Positions 15,698-24,103 of a stretch of DNA of 25,733 nt are shown here, piece after piece. Position 1 is the first letter of the stretch. Each line of letters opens with the position of its first letter. The notes under the pieces are model-generated. The model saw only the letters and a program-made list of their open reading frames with translations, searched no databases and was not told the origin of the DNA. The position numbers and the translations under genes are program-made. Source of the stretch: Candidatus Atribacter hydrocarboniphilus (GTDB taxonomy: Bacteria; Atribacterota; Atribacteria; Atribacterales; Atribacteraceae); NCBI GenBank assembly GCA_003542295.1, contig DPKX01000060.1:1-25733 (forward strand), read 5' to 3'.

Positions 15698-18535
15698 TTA
15701 TTGAATAACAGTTCCGTTATCGTTAATTATTTGAGTAAATGCTTCAACAATGCTGGGATCAAATCTTTTCCCAGCATTTTGCTTGATTTCTTTTAATGCC
15801 TCCTGATTGGTTATAGCTTTACGATGAGAGAGATCATGAGTCAAAAGATCAAATTGATCAACAACAGATATAATCCTTGAAACTATAGGAATATCATTCT
15901 CTTTTATACCAAGAGGATAGCCAGACCCATCCCAGCGCTCATGAAATGCCAAAATAGCAATGGCAATTGGTAGGAGATCTTGAGAAGATTTTGCTATTCG
16001 ATATCCAATTTCAGGGTGTCTTTTTAAGATAAACTTTTCATTAGGTAAAAGTTCTCCGTTTTTCTCAAGGATTTCCTTGGGCAAGGCCACCTTCCCAACA
16101 TCATGGAATGTTGATAAAAGACTTAATTCATTGAATAATCTATCTGACAAATTTAATGATTTACCAATCACACTAGCAAGTCGATATATCCGCTGGAAAT
16201 GGTCTTCGGTTTCGCCTTCTATTCTCACCAACAGCTTTTTTAAAAAAGGAATAATTTCATTCCGATGGTTTTTACTTTTTAGGATCTTATTCCGATACAT
16301 TTGGTCTTCTGCTTCCCGAAGTATATATTGCAAATTTTCTTCTTTTGTCTTTTTGGTAGCTACTCCTAAAGCAATACCAAGTGGTAACAATTCTTCCTGG
16401 TTCTCCTGACATAACTTATTTATCCTTTCACATATTTCTAAAGCATTTACTTGTGGTGTTTGGGGAAGAAGAAGAATAAACTCGTCTCCACCCCATCGAG
16501 AGATAATATCTTCCTTGCGGCATATGCTTTTTAGAATTTTAGCTATTCTCTTAAGAAGAATATCCCCGGTTTCATGCCCAAAAGTATCATTTAAAAATTT
16601 CAAATTATCTACATCTCCCATAATGACGCTAAGAGGAAATTGTCTATCGGTATCAAGCCTTTTGCTTTTTTCATCAAAAAAGGCACGATTATAAAGCCCA
16701 GTTAATTTGTCATGAAAACTTAAAAACTTAATATGCTCAAGAACTTTTCTTTTTTCTGAAACATCTCGAAATACTAAAACAAATCCTATAATTTTATTAC
16801 CTATATCCCGAATGGGCGAAGCACTATCAGCGATAAAATATTGATCTCCAGTCTGAGAGATCAATATGGTGTTATCCTCTAATTCAATTTTCTCTCCATT
16901 TTCAAGAACTCGTTGAAAGGGATTTTTATATTCTTTTCCAGTCAATTCATCAAAGATATGGAAAACCTGGTCAATTAACTGTCCGCGTGCTTCATTGCTA
17001 TTCCAACCAGTAAGTTTTTCAGCAACCGAATTCATTAAAGTTATTTTTCCTTCTTGATCAGTTACAATTACTCCGTCCCCAATACTTTTTAAGGTCACTG
17101 ATAAGTATTCTTTTTCAGAAAAAAGAAGTTTTTCATGAAGGATTCGAGCCGTAATATCTTGACCGATACAATATAAAGAAATGGTATCATCGATAGCAAG
17201 AGGAAGAAAATTCAAAACTAATGTTTTACTCTGGTTATGAATTATAAATTCTCTCTCAACTGACTCACGTTTATCGCTAGTTTGAAAGATTTCAAGAAAA
17301 CTATCATTCCCTTCCGAAAGGAATTCCTGAATCTTAGAGTTTAATATTTGATCTCGACTGCATTCAAAAAATTGCAAAGCTGCTTGGTTTAACTCAACGA
17401 ATTTCCCCTTCGAATTAATGATAAAAATTGGGTTCATCGTGTTTTCAAATAATGTTCTTAATCTTAATTCATTATTTTGTAATTTCTTCTGATATTGATG
17501 TATTTCATCTAGCATCTGGTTTATTTCTTGGCTTAATTTACTTAACTCATCTTCACCCTGGTAAGGAACCCGGAGAGTCAAGTCTTGATTCATGCGTATT
17601 TTTTGAACAACCTGGTTAAGTTGTCCAAGAGGAGAAATAACAATTTTTCTCAATAAAAAGAAAACAACAACCAGTGCAATAACTCCCACTATAATAAGTG
17701 CAACCACCAAGTAATTGAGAGTAAAAACTCCTTGCGTATAAATTTCTCGGGGTTTTTCCACACGTACAAAAAGTGCCGGTTTTTCATAAATATCATTCAT
17801 TAGACCATATCCAACAATGTTTTTTTCTTGAGGTTGGAAAAGATAGTGAGGATTTACAAGCATTAGTGCTTTAACTTGTTCAATATCTCGAGGAAGATTC
17901 TGGGAATTACTAAGATAAATTGAAAGGTTTAGGTGGCTAATATCCGCCAATCGTTGTACTTCTTTCAAATTCAGTAATCTACCAAATACTAAAAAACCAG
18001 GTGAAGGACCTTTATTAAGGCTAGTTAATACCGGTCGGATTGAAACCAGAAGAGGACCATCGGATAGAGATAATATTCCCGATATACTCATACTTAAATC
18101 AGGCCACTGTGTACTAGAAAGAAGAGAGACAACTTCTTTTATAAGTTCCTGATTATCGGGTAATGGTTGAACCTCTTGGTAATCAAAACTCTTACTATAA
18201 ATTATTTCATTGGAATTTTTTATAAAAAGGATATAATTCAACCTGAGATTGTTTAAAGTGGTATCATTTAAATTATTAATTACATAAAATTGGTTTTGAT
18301 CAGTTAAAAACTGATAGGTATCATCCCAATAACTCCAATCAGCCGTCATTACATCAAGGTTTTGTACTTCGGCTTTTACAGTATCTACTGCTTGATCCAA
18401 ATCTACCATAATATCTTTTTGCTCAAGAATAATAGAATTTTTGAGAATAATCAATCGAGCAAAAACAAACAACGTTCCTACTAAACCAATCATAACCAAT
18501 GTAACTACTATAATAATTTTTTTACGTATATTCAT
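15698..18535 (-). CDS. CHASE4-HAMP-PAS-PAS-GGDEF-HD-GYP c-di-GMP signalling protein
   Basis: A 945-residue membrane sensor containing both a c-di-GMP synthase and a phosphodiesterase domain. In order: membrane helix (about 6-30); external CHASE4-like domain (about 50-230, with TADWSYWDDTYQFL); second helix (270-298); HAMP (298-350); PAS (358-465); PAS (477-595); GGDEF (about 600-760); HD-GYP (about 775-935). The GGDEF active site RWGGDEF is intact and preceded by an RxxD inhibitory site (RKED). HD-GYP has FHDVGK and ERWDGSGYP, but the usual HHE before this reads FHE, one possible metal ligand changed. The ATG at 18535 was preferred to an adjacent TTG at 18538; GGAT upstream is a weak ribosome site. 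The SGNH-hydrolase gene precedes it by about 50 bases. The signal is unknown. Confidence 0.86.
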   Translation of the reverse strand: MNIRKKIIIVVTLVMIGLVGTLFVFARLIILKNSIILEQKDIMVDLDQAVDTVKAEVQNLDVMTADWSYWDDTYQFLTDQNQFYVINNLNDTTLNNLRLNYILFIKNSNEIIYSKSFDYQEVQPLPDNQELIKEVVSLLSSTQWPDLSMSISGILSLSDGPLLVSIRPVLTSLNKGPSPGFLVFGRLLNLKEVQRLADISHLNLSIYLSNSQNLPRDIEQVKALMLVNPHYLFQPQEKNIVGYGLMNDIYEKPALFVRVEKPREIYTQGVFTLNYLVVALIIVGVIALVVVFFLLRKIVISPLGQLNQVVQKIRMNQDLTLRVPYQGEDELSKLSQEINQMLDEIHQYQKKLQNNELRLRTLFENTMNPIFIINSKGKFVELNQAALQFFECSRDQILNSKIQEFLSEGNDSFLEIFQTSDKRESVEREFIIHNQSKTLVLNFLPLAIDDTISLYCIGQDITARILHEKLLFSEKEYLSVTLKSIGDGVIVTDQEGKITLMNSVAEKLTGWNSNEARGQLIDQVFHIFDELTGKEYKNPFQRVLENGEKIELEDNTILISQTGDQYFIADSASPIRDIGNKIIGFVLVFRDVSEKRKVLEHIKFLSFHDKLTGLYNRAFFDEKSKRLDTDRQFPLSVIMGDVDNLKFLNDTFGHETGDILLKRIAKILKSICRKEDIISRWGGDEFILLLPQTPQVNALEICERINKLCQENQEELLPLGIALGVATKKTKEENLQYILREAEDQMYRNKILKSKNHRNEIIPFLKKLLVRIEGETEDHFQRIYRLASVIGKSLNLSDRLFNELSLLSTFHDVGKVALPKEILEKNGELLPNEKFILKRHPEIGYRIAKSSQDLLPIAIAILAFHERWDGSGYPLGIKENDIPIVSRIISVVDQFDLLTHDLSHRKAITNQEALKEIKQNAGKRFDPSIVEAFTQIINDNGTVIQ

Positions 18536-18586
18536 CAAGCTTATCCAAGGTCCAAATTTTTATATTTTTCTCTGTTAAATTATTGT

Positions 18587-19240
18587 TTAAGGGATTAAAT
18601 TATTAAATATTTCTTTGACTTTTTTAGCCACGGCTCTCCCAAATTTTAGATTTTCTCCTTCTTCCCAGTGGAGACCGTCTAAATCACTGGATTTAACAAT
18701 TGCTCCTGCGTTGAAAAAAAAGTATTGGTGATCTCTAGCAAACATTTCATAATATCGGGCTAGCTTTTTTGATTTTTCGTATCCACCTTCCATCATTTCC
18801 TCCCAATCGGTCAATTTTCCTAATGGAGGCGGAGCAACCAGCAAGGCTTTAGGGGACTGAGAATTTCGGCCGGTTTGGCTTTTTTGAACTAATTGTATTA
18901 ATGAATCTGCGGCTGCGGCAATATCAAAAGCCGATTTGTTAAATCTCAGTTTGAGGTCATTGGTTCCCAACATGATAATAACAAGATCTAAAGGCATATG
19001 TGATTCTAAGCAGGGAATGAGGTACTTTTTACCGTTCTTTTCGCCTTCAATTGGGTCATCCCATAAGGTGGTTCTTCCATTTAGCCCTTCTTCGATTATT
19101 CGATAATCTTTACCCAGTTCTTTTTGTAAAATTCCTGTCCATCTTTTCTCAAAAGGATATCTTTCCCTATCAACCGGATTCCAACCCCAAGTTAAAGAAT
19201 CACCAAAACAAAGAATTTCTTTAATTTCTTCATTTTTCAT
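18587..19240 (-). CDS. SGNH/GDSL-family hydrolase (esterase-like)
   Basis: A 217-residue cytoplasmic hydrolase without a signal peptide. All four SGNH blocks are visible: FGDSLTWGWNP (nucleophile Ser15), the Gly block NGRTTLWDD, the Asn block MLGTNDLKLRF, and the Asp/His block DLDGLHW. This combination resembles the arylesterase/TesA-like and rhamnogalacturonan-acetylesterase-like members that act on small esters or acetylated sugars; the substrate is not deducible. AGGAG is well placed before the ATG. It lies between the FMN-binding gene (60 bases upstream) and the c-di-GMP sensor on the same strand, so the three may be cotranscribed, though no functional link is evident. Confidence 0.85.
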   Translation of the reverse strand: MKNEEIKEILCFGDSLTWGWNPVDRERYPFEKRWTGILQKELGKDYRIIEEGLNGRTTLWDDPIEGEKNGKKYLIPCLESHMPLDLVIIMLGTNDLKLRFNKSAFDIAAAADSLIQLVQKSQTGRNSQSPKALLVAPPPLGKLTDWEEMMEGGYEKSKKLARYYEMFARDHQYFFFNAGAIVKSSDLDGLHWEEGENLKFGRAVAKKVKEIFNNLIP

Positions 19241-19300
19241 TGAATTGCTCCTTTCCTAAAATTTTTATTAAAAAATCTTTAACAATTTAATTGATAAATT

Positions 19301-19858
19301 CTAATTATTATCTGCTTCTGTTTCAGCTTTATTGGCTATTAAAAAACTTGCAGCTTCTTGGCATGCTTTTGCAACCGCAGCCGAAGAAACCGTTGCTCCA
19401 GTAACCCCTTCTATATCTTCTCCTAATTCAAATTTATCATTAATTGATTTTTTTAAAAATTGAACTAAAAAACTTGGTTGGGTAATAAGATCCCCTAATG
19501 AAGGGGTTTCGTTTTGTTCTAAAATTTGAATGCCAATTATCTGATTATTCAAAGAAGAAAAAGCGACCAAAACAACGATATCGCCTCGATAACCAGGACT
19601 CAAAATTTTAAAAATATAACCATTTTCTTTCCCTTGGATATACACTTGGTAGATCTCTTGAATTACAATACCATCATTAGACTCTGGCAATACTCCAGTA
19701 AATCTTTCAATAGAATCGGCTCCAGCAAATACTCTTTTCAGTTGGTTCATGGTATTTTCATCGATTTGGTTAGAAACTGAAGCAGCCCATAATACCCCAA
19801 CATATAAAAATATCGACAAAAAAAGGATGGATATTAATAACGATTTTTTATAGTCCAT
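19301..19858 (-). CDS. Stand-alone RnfG/NqrC-like FMN-binding protein
   Basis: A 185-residue exported or membrane-anchored protein (hydrophobic N terminus, residues 6-25) with one FMN_bind domain. The motif VTGATVSS (152-159) fits the flavinylation site recognised by ApbE, with Thr156 as the residue that would carry FMN by a phosphoester bond. Upstream, NETPSLGDLI (117-126) matches the conserved ETPGLG region of RnfG/NqrC. No rnf, nqr or apbE gene is in the window, so it is not part of a visible Rnf operon; it may shuttle electrons outside the membrane with other partners. AAGGAGAAG precedes the ATG. A TTGACA-containing promoter lies upstream, facing away from the lipoprotein gene. Confidence 0.8.
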   Translation of the reverse strand: MDYKKSLLISILFLSIFLYVGVLWAASVSNQIDENTMNQLKRVFAGADSIERFTGVLPESNDGIVIQEIYQVYIQGKENGYIFKILSPGYRGDIVVLVAFSSLNNQIIGIQILEQNETPSLGDLITQPSFLVQFLKKSINDKFELGEDIEGVTGATVSSAAVAKACQEAASFLIANKAETEADNN

Positions 19859-19898
19859 AGTCTTCTCCTTTTTAAACCATCAATAGGTAAATATTTTC

Positions 19899-19927
19899 AA
19901 TATTTATTTACTCTTTTTAACTGTCAA
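19899..19927 (-). promoter_or_regulatory. Promoter of the FMN-binding gene
   Basis: On the minus strand a perfect TTGACA (19927-19922) is followed after 17 bases by AATATT (19904-19899, 4 of 6 matches). It is divergent from the lipoprotein promoter. Confidence 0.45.
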
Positions 19928-19962
19928 GAAAAAAATGAAAATCATCTTCACTTTATTTTCCT

Positions 19963-19993
19963 TTGAGTAAATCTATAATACTAATGATATAAT
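19963..19993 (+). promoter_or_regulatory. Extended -10 promoter of the small lipoprotein gene
   Basis: TGATATAAT (19985-19993) is a perfect extended -10 element; TTGAGT at 19963-19968 is a possible -35 with a long 19-base spacer. A GGAGG site (20014-20018) and ATG follow. Confidence 0.5.
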
Positions 19994-20024
19994 AAACATT
20001 ATTTTATATGATTGGAGGTATCAG

Positions 20025-20405
20025 ATGAGAAAAAAAATAAATATTATATTTATTATCTCATTAATAAGCCTTTTCTTTATAGTTGGTTGTACGAATCCTC
20101 CCTCTCCAATTCCTTCCCCAACACCTGAAATACCAAGTGAAGTCTATGAAGCACGAGACTGGGGCATTACCCAGGCTAACTTGGAGGGCGTTAGGGTTCC
20201 AATGGATGCTGTTTGGTCGGTTGAAAACATTACTCCTGAAGAACTGGTTGGATATACGACTTATCGATTTACCTACATCGATGCAGAAGGAACCTGGACC
20301 ATTGAAGTAGGTTATCCCATTGTGCTGGAACCTATTTACGATGTAGAAATTTTCCTAAATGGCCAGAGTATTTGGGAGAGAAGTATCCAAATTCCATTTG
20401 TTTAG
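20025..20405 (+). CDS. Small lipoprotein of unknown function
   Basis: A 126-residue protein with a lipoprotein signal: basic N terminus (MRKK), hydrophobic stretch and lipobox IVGC (Cys22). A proline-rich linker follows (NPPSPIPSPTPEIPS), then a beta-rich domain of about 85 residues with many aromatic and acidic residues (YTTYRFTYIDAEGTWTIEV). I do not recognise the family. GGAGG is 6 bases before the ATG. The gene has its own extended -10 promoter and stands about 100 bases before mscL on the same strand; in that gap a short hairpin (20460-20476, CTCTTT/AAAGAG) is the only structure seen. Confidence 0.72.
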   Translation: MRKKINIIFIISLISLFFIVGCTNPPSPIPSPTPEIPSEVYEARDWGITQANLEGVRVPMDAVWSVENITPEELVGYTTYRFTYIDAEGTWTIEVGYPIVLEPIYDVEIFLNGQSIWERSIQIPFV

Positions 20406-20508
20406 TTTCTTTAAACAAATCCACCCGATTTTAAAGGAAATTTAAAAGGGTATATTTCTCTCTTTAATCGAAAGAGTCATATTGCTTTCTTAGGGGAGGG
20501 ATTCTTAA

Positions 20509-20973
20509 GTGTCAAAAATTACCGATGAGTTTAAAGAGTTTATAAGTCGTGGGAATGTAGTTGATCTTGCTGTTGGTTTTATCATTGGTACCGCTTTTGG
20601 GGCAATTGTTAAATCGTTGGTCGATGATGTCATCATGCCTCCAATCGGATTACTTTTAGGAAAGGTCGACTTTTCCAATCTCTTTGCCATCTTGAAAGAA
20701 GGAGACACACCTCCACCCTATCATACTGTTGCCGCTGCCAAGGAAGCAGGAGCGGTCACCCTGAACTACGGTTTGTTTATTAACAGTATAATAACTTTTC
20801 TTATTATTGCATTGGCAGTATTCATAATTGTAAAAGTCATCAACAATATGCAACGGGAAAAAGAAGCACCACCCGCTGCCCCAACCACCAAAGATTGTCC
20901 TTTCTGCTTTACTGCTATACCTATTAAAGCCGTTCGTTGCCCAAATTGTACCTCAGAATTATCGAAAAGCTAA
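20509..20973 (+). CDS. mscL: Large-conductance mechanosensitive channel MscL with zinc-ribbon tail
   Basis: A 154-residue channel that opens on membrane stretch to release solutes during osmotic downshock. The N-terminal helix and first membrane segment match the family closely ([18 protein letters not shown], then DDVIMPPIG); the second membrane segment is at about 90-110. After a proline-rich linker the C terminus carries four cysteines as CPFC (130-133) and CPNC (144-147), a zinc-ribbon-like knuckle that E. coli MscL lacks. The start is GTG at 20509, with GGGGAGGG eight bases upstream. A strong bidirectional hairpin follows the stop. The sequence gives no sign of truncation. Confidence 0.94.
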   Translation: MSKITDEFKEFISRGNVVDLAVGFIIGTAFGAIVKSLVDDVIMPPIGLLLGKVDFSNLFAILKEGDTPPPYHTVAAAKEAGAVTLNYGLFINSIITFLIIALAVFIIVKVINNMQREKEAPPAAPTTKDCPFCFTAIPIKAVRCPNCTSELSKS

Positions 20974-20995
20974 TTTACCAAAAATTTTTATTTTT

Positions 20996-21045
20996 AATAA
21001 TATCCCCGTTGTGAGCTTTATACAAAAGGTAACGGGGATATTATT
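20996..21045. terminator. Bidirectional terminator between mscL and the dehydrogenase gene
   Basis: AATAATATCCCCGTT (20996-21010) pairs perfectly over 15 bp with AACGGGGATATTATT (21031-21045), with a 20-base loop. On the plus strand it is followed by a T-rich run (TATTTTTT), and on the minus strand by AAAAATAAAAATTTT-type sequence. It touches the stop codon of the convergent dehydrogenase gene. Confidence 0.8.
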
Positions 21046-22025
21046 TATTTTTTCCACTTTGAATGAGATAAGACTTCTGGATTAACACAATTATTTGGTA
21101 TTTTACCCGAAAGTGCTAATCGAATATTTTTTACAACCCCCTCGGCAATTCCTTGATAGGAAGTATCGGTTACTCCTGCAATATGTGGCGTAACCAACAA
21201 CTTGGGATGCTGTAGGAGAGGATCTTGTGGACTGGTAGGTTCCTGCCAAAATACGTCCATTGCCACACCTGCTAATCGTTCATCCCCCAGTGCATCGGAA
21301 AGGGCTTCTCGATCAATCAATCCTCCCCGAGCTGGATTAATTAGATAAGCACCATTCTTGATTGCCTGAAAAGCTTTACGATTAAAAAGGCATCGAGTAT
21401 CTTCATTTTGTGGCAAGCACAAAAAAATATAATCAGCTAGGCTTAATAGCTCGGGAAAGGCATTCATACCCTTAATCCATTCAAAACCTAAACCTTGAGG
21501 AAGATAATGAGGGTTTTTTTTCACACCAATCAATTTCATTCGAAAGGGAATTAGTCTTTTAGCTAATTCCACTCCTATTCCTCCAACCCCAACAATTCCG
21601 GCGGTTTTTCCCATAAGGCTATTCCCACAGGGAACTCCCCATGGAGAACCCTTCCAAACCGATTCTTGAATTGATGGGAATGAACGGCTTAAAGCAATGG
21701 CTGACATGACACACCATTCCGCAACCGACTCGGCATTTCCAGTACCGTGGGTTGGAACATTGGCTACAGCAATACCGTTTTCAGTGGCAGCTTGAATGTC
21801 AACGCCCTCCAAACCAGAACCCCATTGTTGAATGAGTTTGAGTTGAGGTGCGCTATTAATTACGTGACGATCAATTCGAGTCATGGTTGGTATTATAACC
21901 GACGCATCTTTTGCTTCCTCAACGACTTTCGAAGCGGGTATTTGACAGGACTCATATTCGGGTAAATTTTTTCTTAAAAAATAGATAATCGATTCAAAAT
22001 GGATACCTGCAACCAATACTTTCAT
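21045..22025 (-). CDS. D-isomer-specific 2-hydroxyacid dehydrogenase
   Basis: A 326-residue NAD(P)-dependent enzyme that reduces 2-keto acids to D-2-hydroxyacids or the reverse (glyoxylate/hydroxypyruvate reductase or phosphoglycerate dehydrogenase-like). The Rossmann motif is GVGGIG (146-151). The catalytic residues are all present: Arg233 in NPARGG, Glu262 in DVFWQEP and His281 in TPHIAG. After strand 2 of the Rossmann fold the sequence is GVKKNPH, with lysines instead of the NAD-typical aspartate, so NADP may be preferred (inference). There is no C-terminal ACT domain, so it is not a long-form SerA. The ATG at 22025 was preferred to an in-frame GTG at 22037; neither has a strong ribosome site. 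It follows the NagZ-like gene closely, in a probable two-gene operon. Confidence 0.87.
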   Translation of the reverse strand: MKVLVAGIHFESIIYFLRKNLPEYESCQIPASKVVEEAKDASVIIPTMTRIDRHVINSAPQLKLIQQWGSGLEGVDIQAATENGIAVANVPTHGTGNAESVAEWCVMSAIALSRSFPSIQESVWKGSPWGVPCGNSLMGKTAGIVGVGGIGVELAKRLIPFRMKLIGVKKNPHYLPQGLGFEWIKGMNAFPELLSLADYIFLCLPQNEDTRCLFNRKAFQAIKNGAYLINPARGGLIDREALSDALGDERLAGVAMDVFWQEPTSPQDPLLQHPKLLVTPHIAGVTDTSYQGIAEGVVKNIRLALSGKIPNNCVNPEVLSHSKWKK

Positions 22026-22053
22026 ATTATTAGTCACTTTCTCTTTTTTTGTT

Positions 22054-23754
22054 TTAAAATTCTTTCAAACCCCATCCCAAATGATACTGACCTGGGAGCT
22101 CAACTGGAAGTTGGCCATTCGGCTGTATTTCGCCCTTAAGAATATTTCCTAAAGCTTCAATACTAACCGGCCGATCTCCATAGGTTGCAATAGCCGCCCC
22201 ATAATCAGTCACTTTAAGAAAATCATAAGGAGAACGCATCGCAATGAGGATAGTTTTCTCGTTGGTTAAAAAATCTACCAATTCTTTCCATTGAGTATTT
22301 CGATGAAGATCATAACAAGCAATTATCTTCATTTCGTTCTCCTGAATTTTTTCTCGAAGAGCATTTCTTTCTTCATCGGAAGGTTCAATCGAGAGAAGGA
22401 ATGGCTTCAAATTGGGGCAGTTTTTTAATAAGAGCTGTAAAGACTTTTCATACTCTTTTGGCCATATTATTGGGATGGATACCTGCTTATCAATTGGAAG
22501 AAGATGTTCTGAGTTCTTTATTAATGTAATACTTTGCATGGCGATTTCTCGTGCTATTTTATGGCTTTCCGGTGAAGCCAATTCATCTATATTCGCGAAA
22601 TCAGGATAAGGATTGGAAAAAACTGCGGCATCGGCTTTAGCGCGTAAGATTCTCATAACCGATTCGTCCAATTGACTTTCACGAATACGCCCAGTTTGTA
22701 CTGCCTCCAAAAGAGCTTGGTATACTGCTTTCTGTTCGGCTGGTTCATGATTCTTATCCGCTCCAAATAAAAGCACATCAGCTCCCGCTTGAAAAGCGAG
22801 TATCGATGCTTCGACTATACCCCAGCGTTGGTCTATCGCTCCCATTCCCATCGAGTCAGTAATAATAAGACCATTAAAGCCCCAATCATCACGGAGAATT
22901 GATAAAATTTCTTTCGATAGAGTCGCAGGGAAATCGTCTCTTCCACTCAAATCCGGCACAATGATGTGAGCCGACATAACTGCTGGTACACCATTATGTA
23001 CCATTCGTATAAAGGGAACCAATTCAACTTTTTCCAAATCTTCTCGGCTTCGATTGATAAAAGGTAAACCGGTGTGAGAATCGATTCCGGCATCCCCATG
23101 ACCGGGAAAATGTTTTGCTGTACAGAGAACTCGCTCTTTTTTGTAAGGTTCTATCATTGTTGTTCCAAGGCTTGAAACAATTTCCGGGTCAGAACCAAAG
23201 GAACGAATACCGATTATTGGATTTGCTGGATTACTATTCACATCGACTACCGGTGCAAAATTTAAAGTAATCCCAAGAATTCGTAATTCTCGAGCAGTGA
23301 TTTCAGCAGATTTTCTGGCTAAATCAATATTTCTAGTAGCACCTAAAGCCATATTCCCCGGAAATACTGTTACTCCTTCGGTTAAACGTATTATCAGGCC
23401 ACCTTCTTGATCGATAGAAACCAAGGGAGGTATTTGTCCATGTTTTTGTGCACAATATTGAACGGCATTTATTAAAGAAGCGACTTGAATTGGACTTTCT
23501 GTGTTCCCTGCACTGGAATAGAGAATAATTCCCCCTAAATGATAATCTCGAATCATTTCTTCCAACTCTGGAGTCAAAACCGGACCTCGAAAAAATCCAA
23601 AGATAACTTGTCCAACCTTCTCCTCGAGTGACATATTATTGAGGATTTCATCAATATTAACTTTTTCCTGGCATAATCCAAACCAACTCAATATAAGAAC
23701 AGTAATTATGACACAACCACTGAATTTTAACCAATATAATTTTATCTTGAACAT
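22054..23754 (-). CDS. nagZ: Exported GH3 beta-N-acetylhexosaminidase (NagZ-type)
   Basis: A 566-residue glycoside hydrolase family 3 enzyme that removes terminal beta-linked N-acetylhexosamine, for example from peptidoglycan or chitin fragments. An N-terminal hydrophobic signal (about 11-28) suggests export, unlike cytoplasmic E. coli NagZ. The catalytic (beta/alpha)8 domain has SIDQEGGLIIRL (113-124), KHFPGHGD (214-221), the DSHTGLP loop (225-231) whose Asp-His pair is the NagZ-type acid/base, and the nucleophile Asp300 in ITDSMGM. A C-terminal alpha/beta domain (about 390-566) makes it longer than E. coli NagZ (341) and more like two-domain Gram-positive NagZ proteins. GAGG lies 10 bases before the ATG. 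The dehydrogenase gene follows 28 bases later. Confidence 0.87.
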   Translation of the reverse strand: MFKIKLYWLKFSGCVIITVLILSWFGLCQEKVNIDEILNNMSLEEKVGQVIFGFFRGPVLTPELEEMIRDYHLGGIILYSSAGNTESPIQVASLINAVQYCAQKHGQIPPLVSIDQEGGLIIRLTEGVTVFPGNMALGATRNIDLARKSAEITARELRILGITLNFAPVVDVNSNPANPIIGIRSFGSDPEIVSSLGTTMIEPYKKERVLCTAKHFPGHGDAGIDSHTGLPFINRSREDLEKVELVPFIRMVHNGVPAVMSAHIIVPDLSGRDDFPATLSKEILSILRDDWGFNGLIITDSMGMGAIDQRWGIVEASILAFQAGADVLLFGADKNHEPAEQKAVYQALLEAVQTGRIRESQLDESVMRILRAKADAAVFSNPYPDFANIDELASPESHKIAREIAMQSITLIKNSEHLLPIDKQVSIPIIWPKEYEKSLQLLLKNCPNLKPFLLSIEPSDEERNALREKIQENEMKIIACYDLHRNTQWKELVDFLTNEKTILIAMRSPYDFLKVTDYGAAIATYGDRPVSIEALGNILKGEIQPNGQLPVELPGQYHLGWGLKEF

Positions 23755-23937
23755 TTCAATGAATCCTCACTTATTTGGCAAGTTTTTTATCTTATCATAT
23801 TTTACCTTATAAAAAGCGTTATTTGAACAAGGATAAGTATAAAGACTATGAATCAAAAGGAGGGATAATGGGTTTATTATTTATTAATATTTTTTACTTT
23901 TTTTCCAAGAATTCCATCTACGGGTTAGATAAATCAA

Positions 23938-23985
23938 GCCCCTACAAAAGAATATAAAATTGTAGGGGCATAATGTATTGTGCCC
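23938..23985. repeat. Pair of mutually exclusive hairpins (REP-like)
   Basis: GCCCCTACAA (23938-23947) pairs with TTGTAGGGGC (23960-23969). The same GGGCA can instead pair with TGCCC at 23981-23985, with inner TAAT/ATTG pairing. The two stems share bases and cannot form together. Confidence 0.6.
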
Positions 23986-24003
23986 ATTCTTTTATTAGTG
24001 TAG

Positions 24004-24023
24004 CGACATGCCATAGCATGTCG
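24004..24023. repeat. Short perfect inverted repeat
   Basis: CGACATGC (24004-24011) pairs with GCATGTCG (24016-24023) around a 4-base loop CATA. Confidence 0.6.
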
Positions 24024-24032
24024 AATCTTGGG

Positions 24033-24086
24033 TTTTCATTGTCATCTAGTGCTGCTAGGCAGCATGAAGGTCTATCCTGAAAATAC
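24033..24086 (+). repeat. Dispersed repeat, copy A
   Basis: About 50 bases that align with copy B at 25605-25660: shared TTTTCAT, TCATCT, CTGCTA, GCA, TGAA, GTCTATC and AAAA blocks in the same order, with roughly three quarters or more of the bases identical. A hairpin TGCTGC-TAG-GCAGCA sits in the middle (24050-24064). Confidence 0.6.
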
Positions 24087-24103
24087 ACTAATGCTTAAAA
24101 ATG

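Noticed and set aside
16077..16409. 110-residue plus-strand frame opposite the sensor gene
   Set aside because: It is the complement of the HD-GYP and GGDEF coding region, whose motifs are intact on the minus strand.
23868..23957. Small 29-codon gene with an AAGGAGGG ribosome site
   Set aside because: The site is only 3-4 bases from the ATG, the frame runs into a repeat hairpin, and the peptide has no recognisable family; possible but not supported enough.
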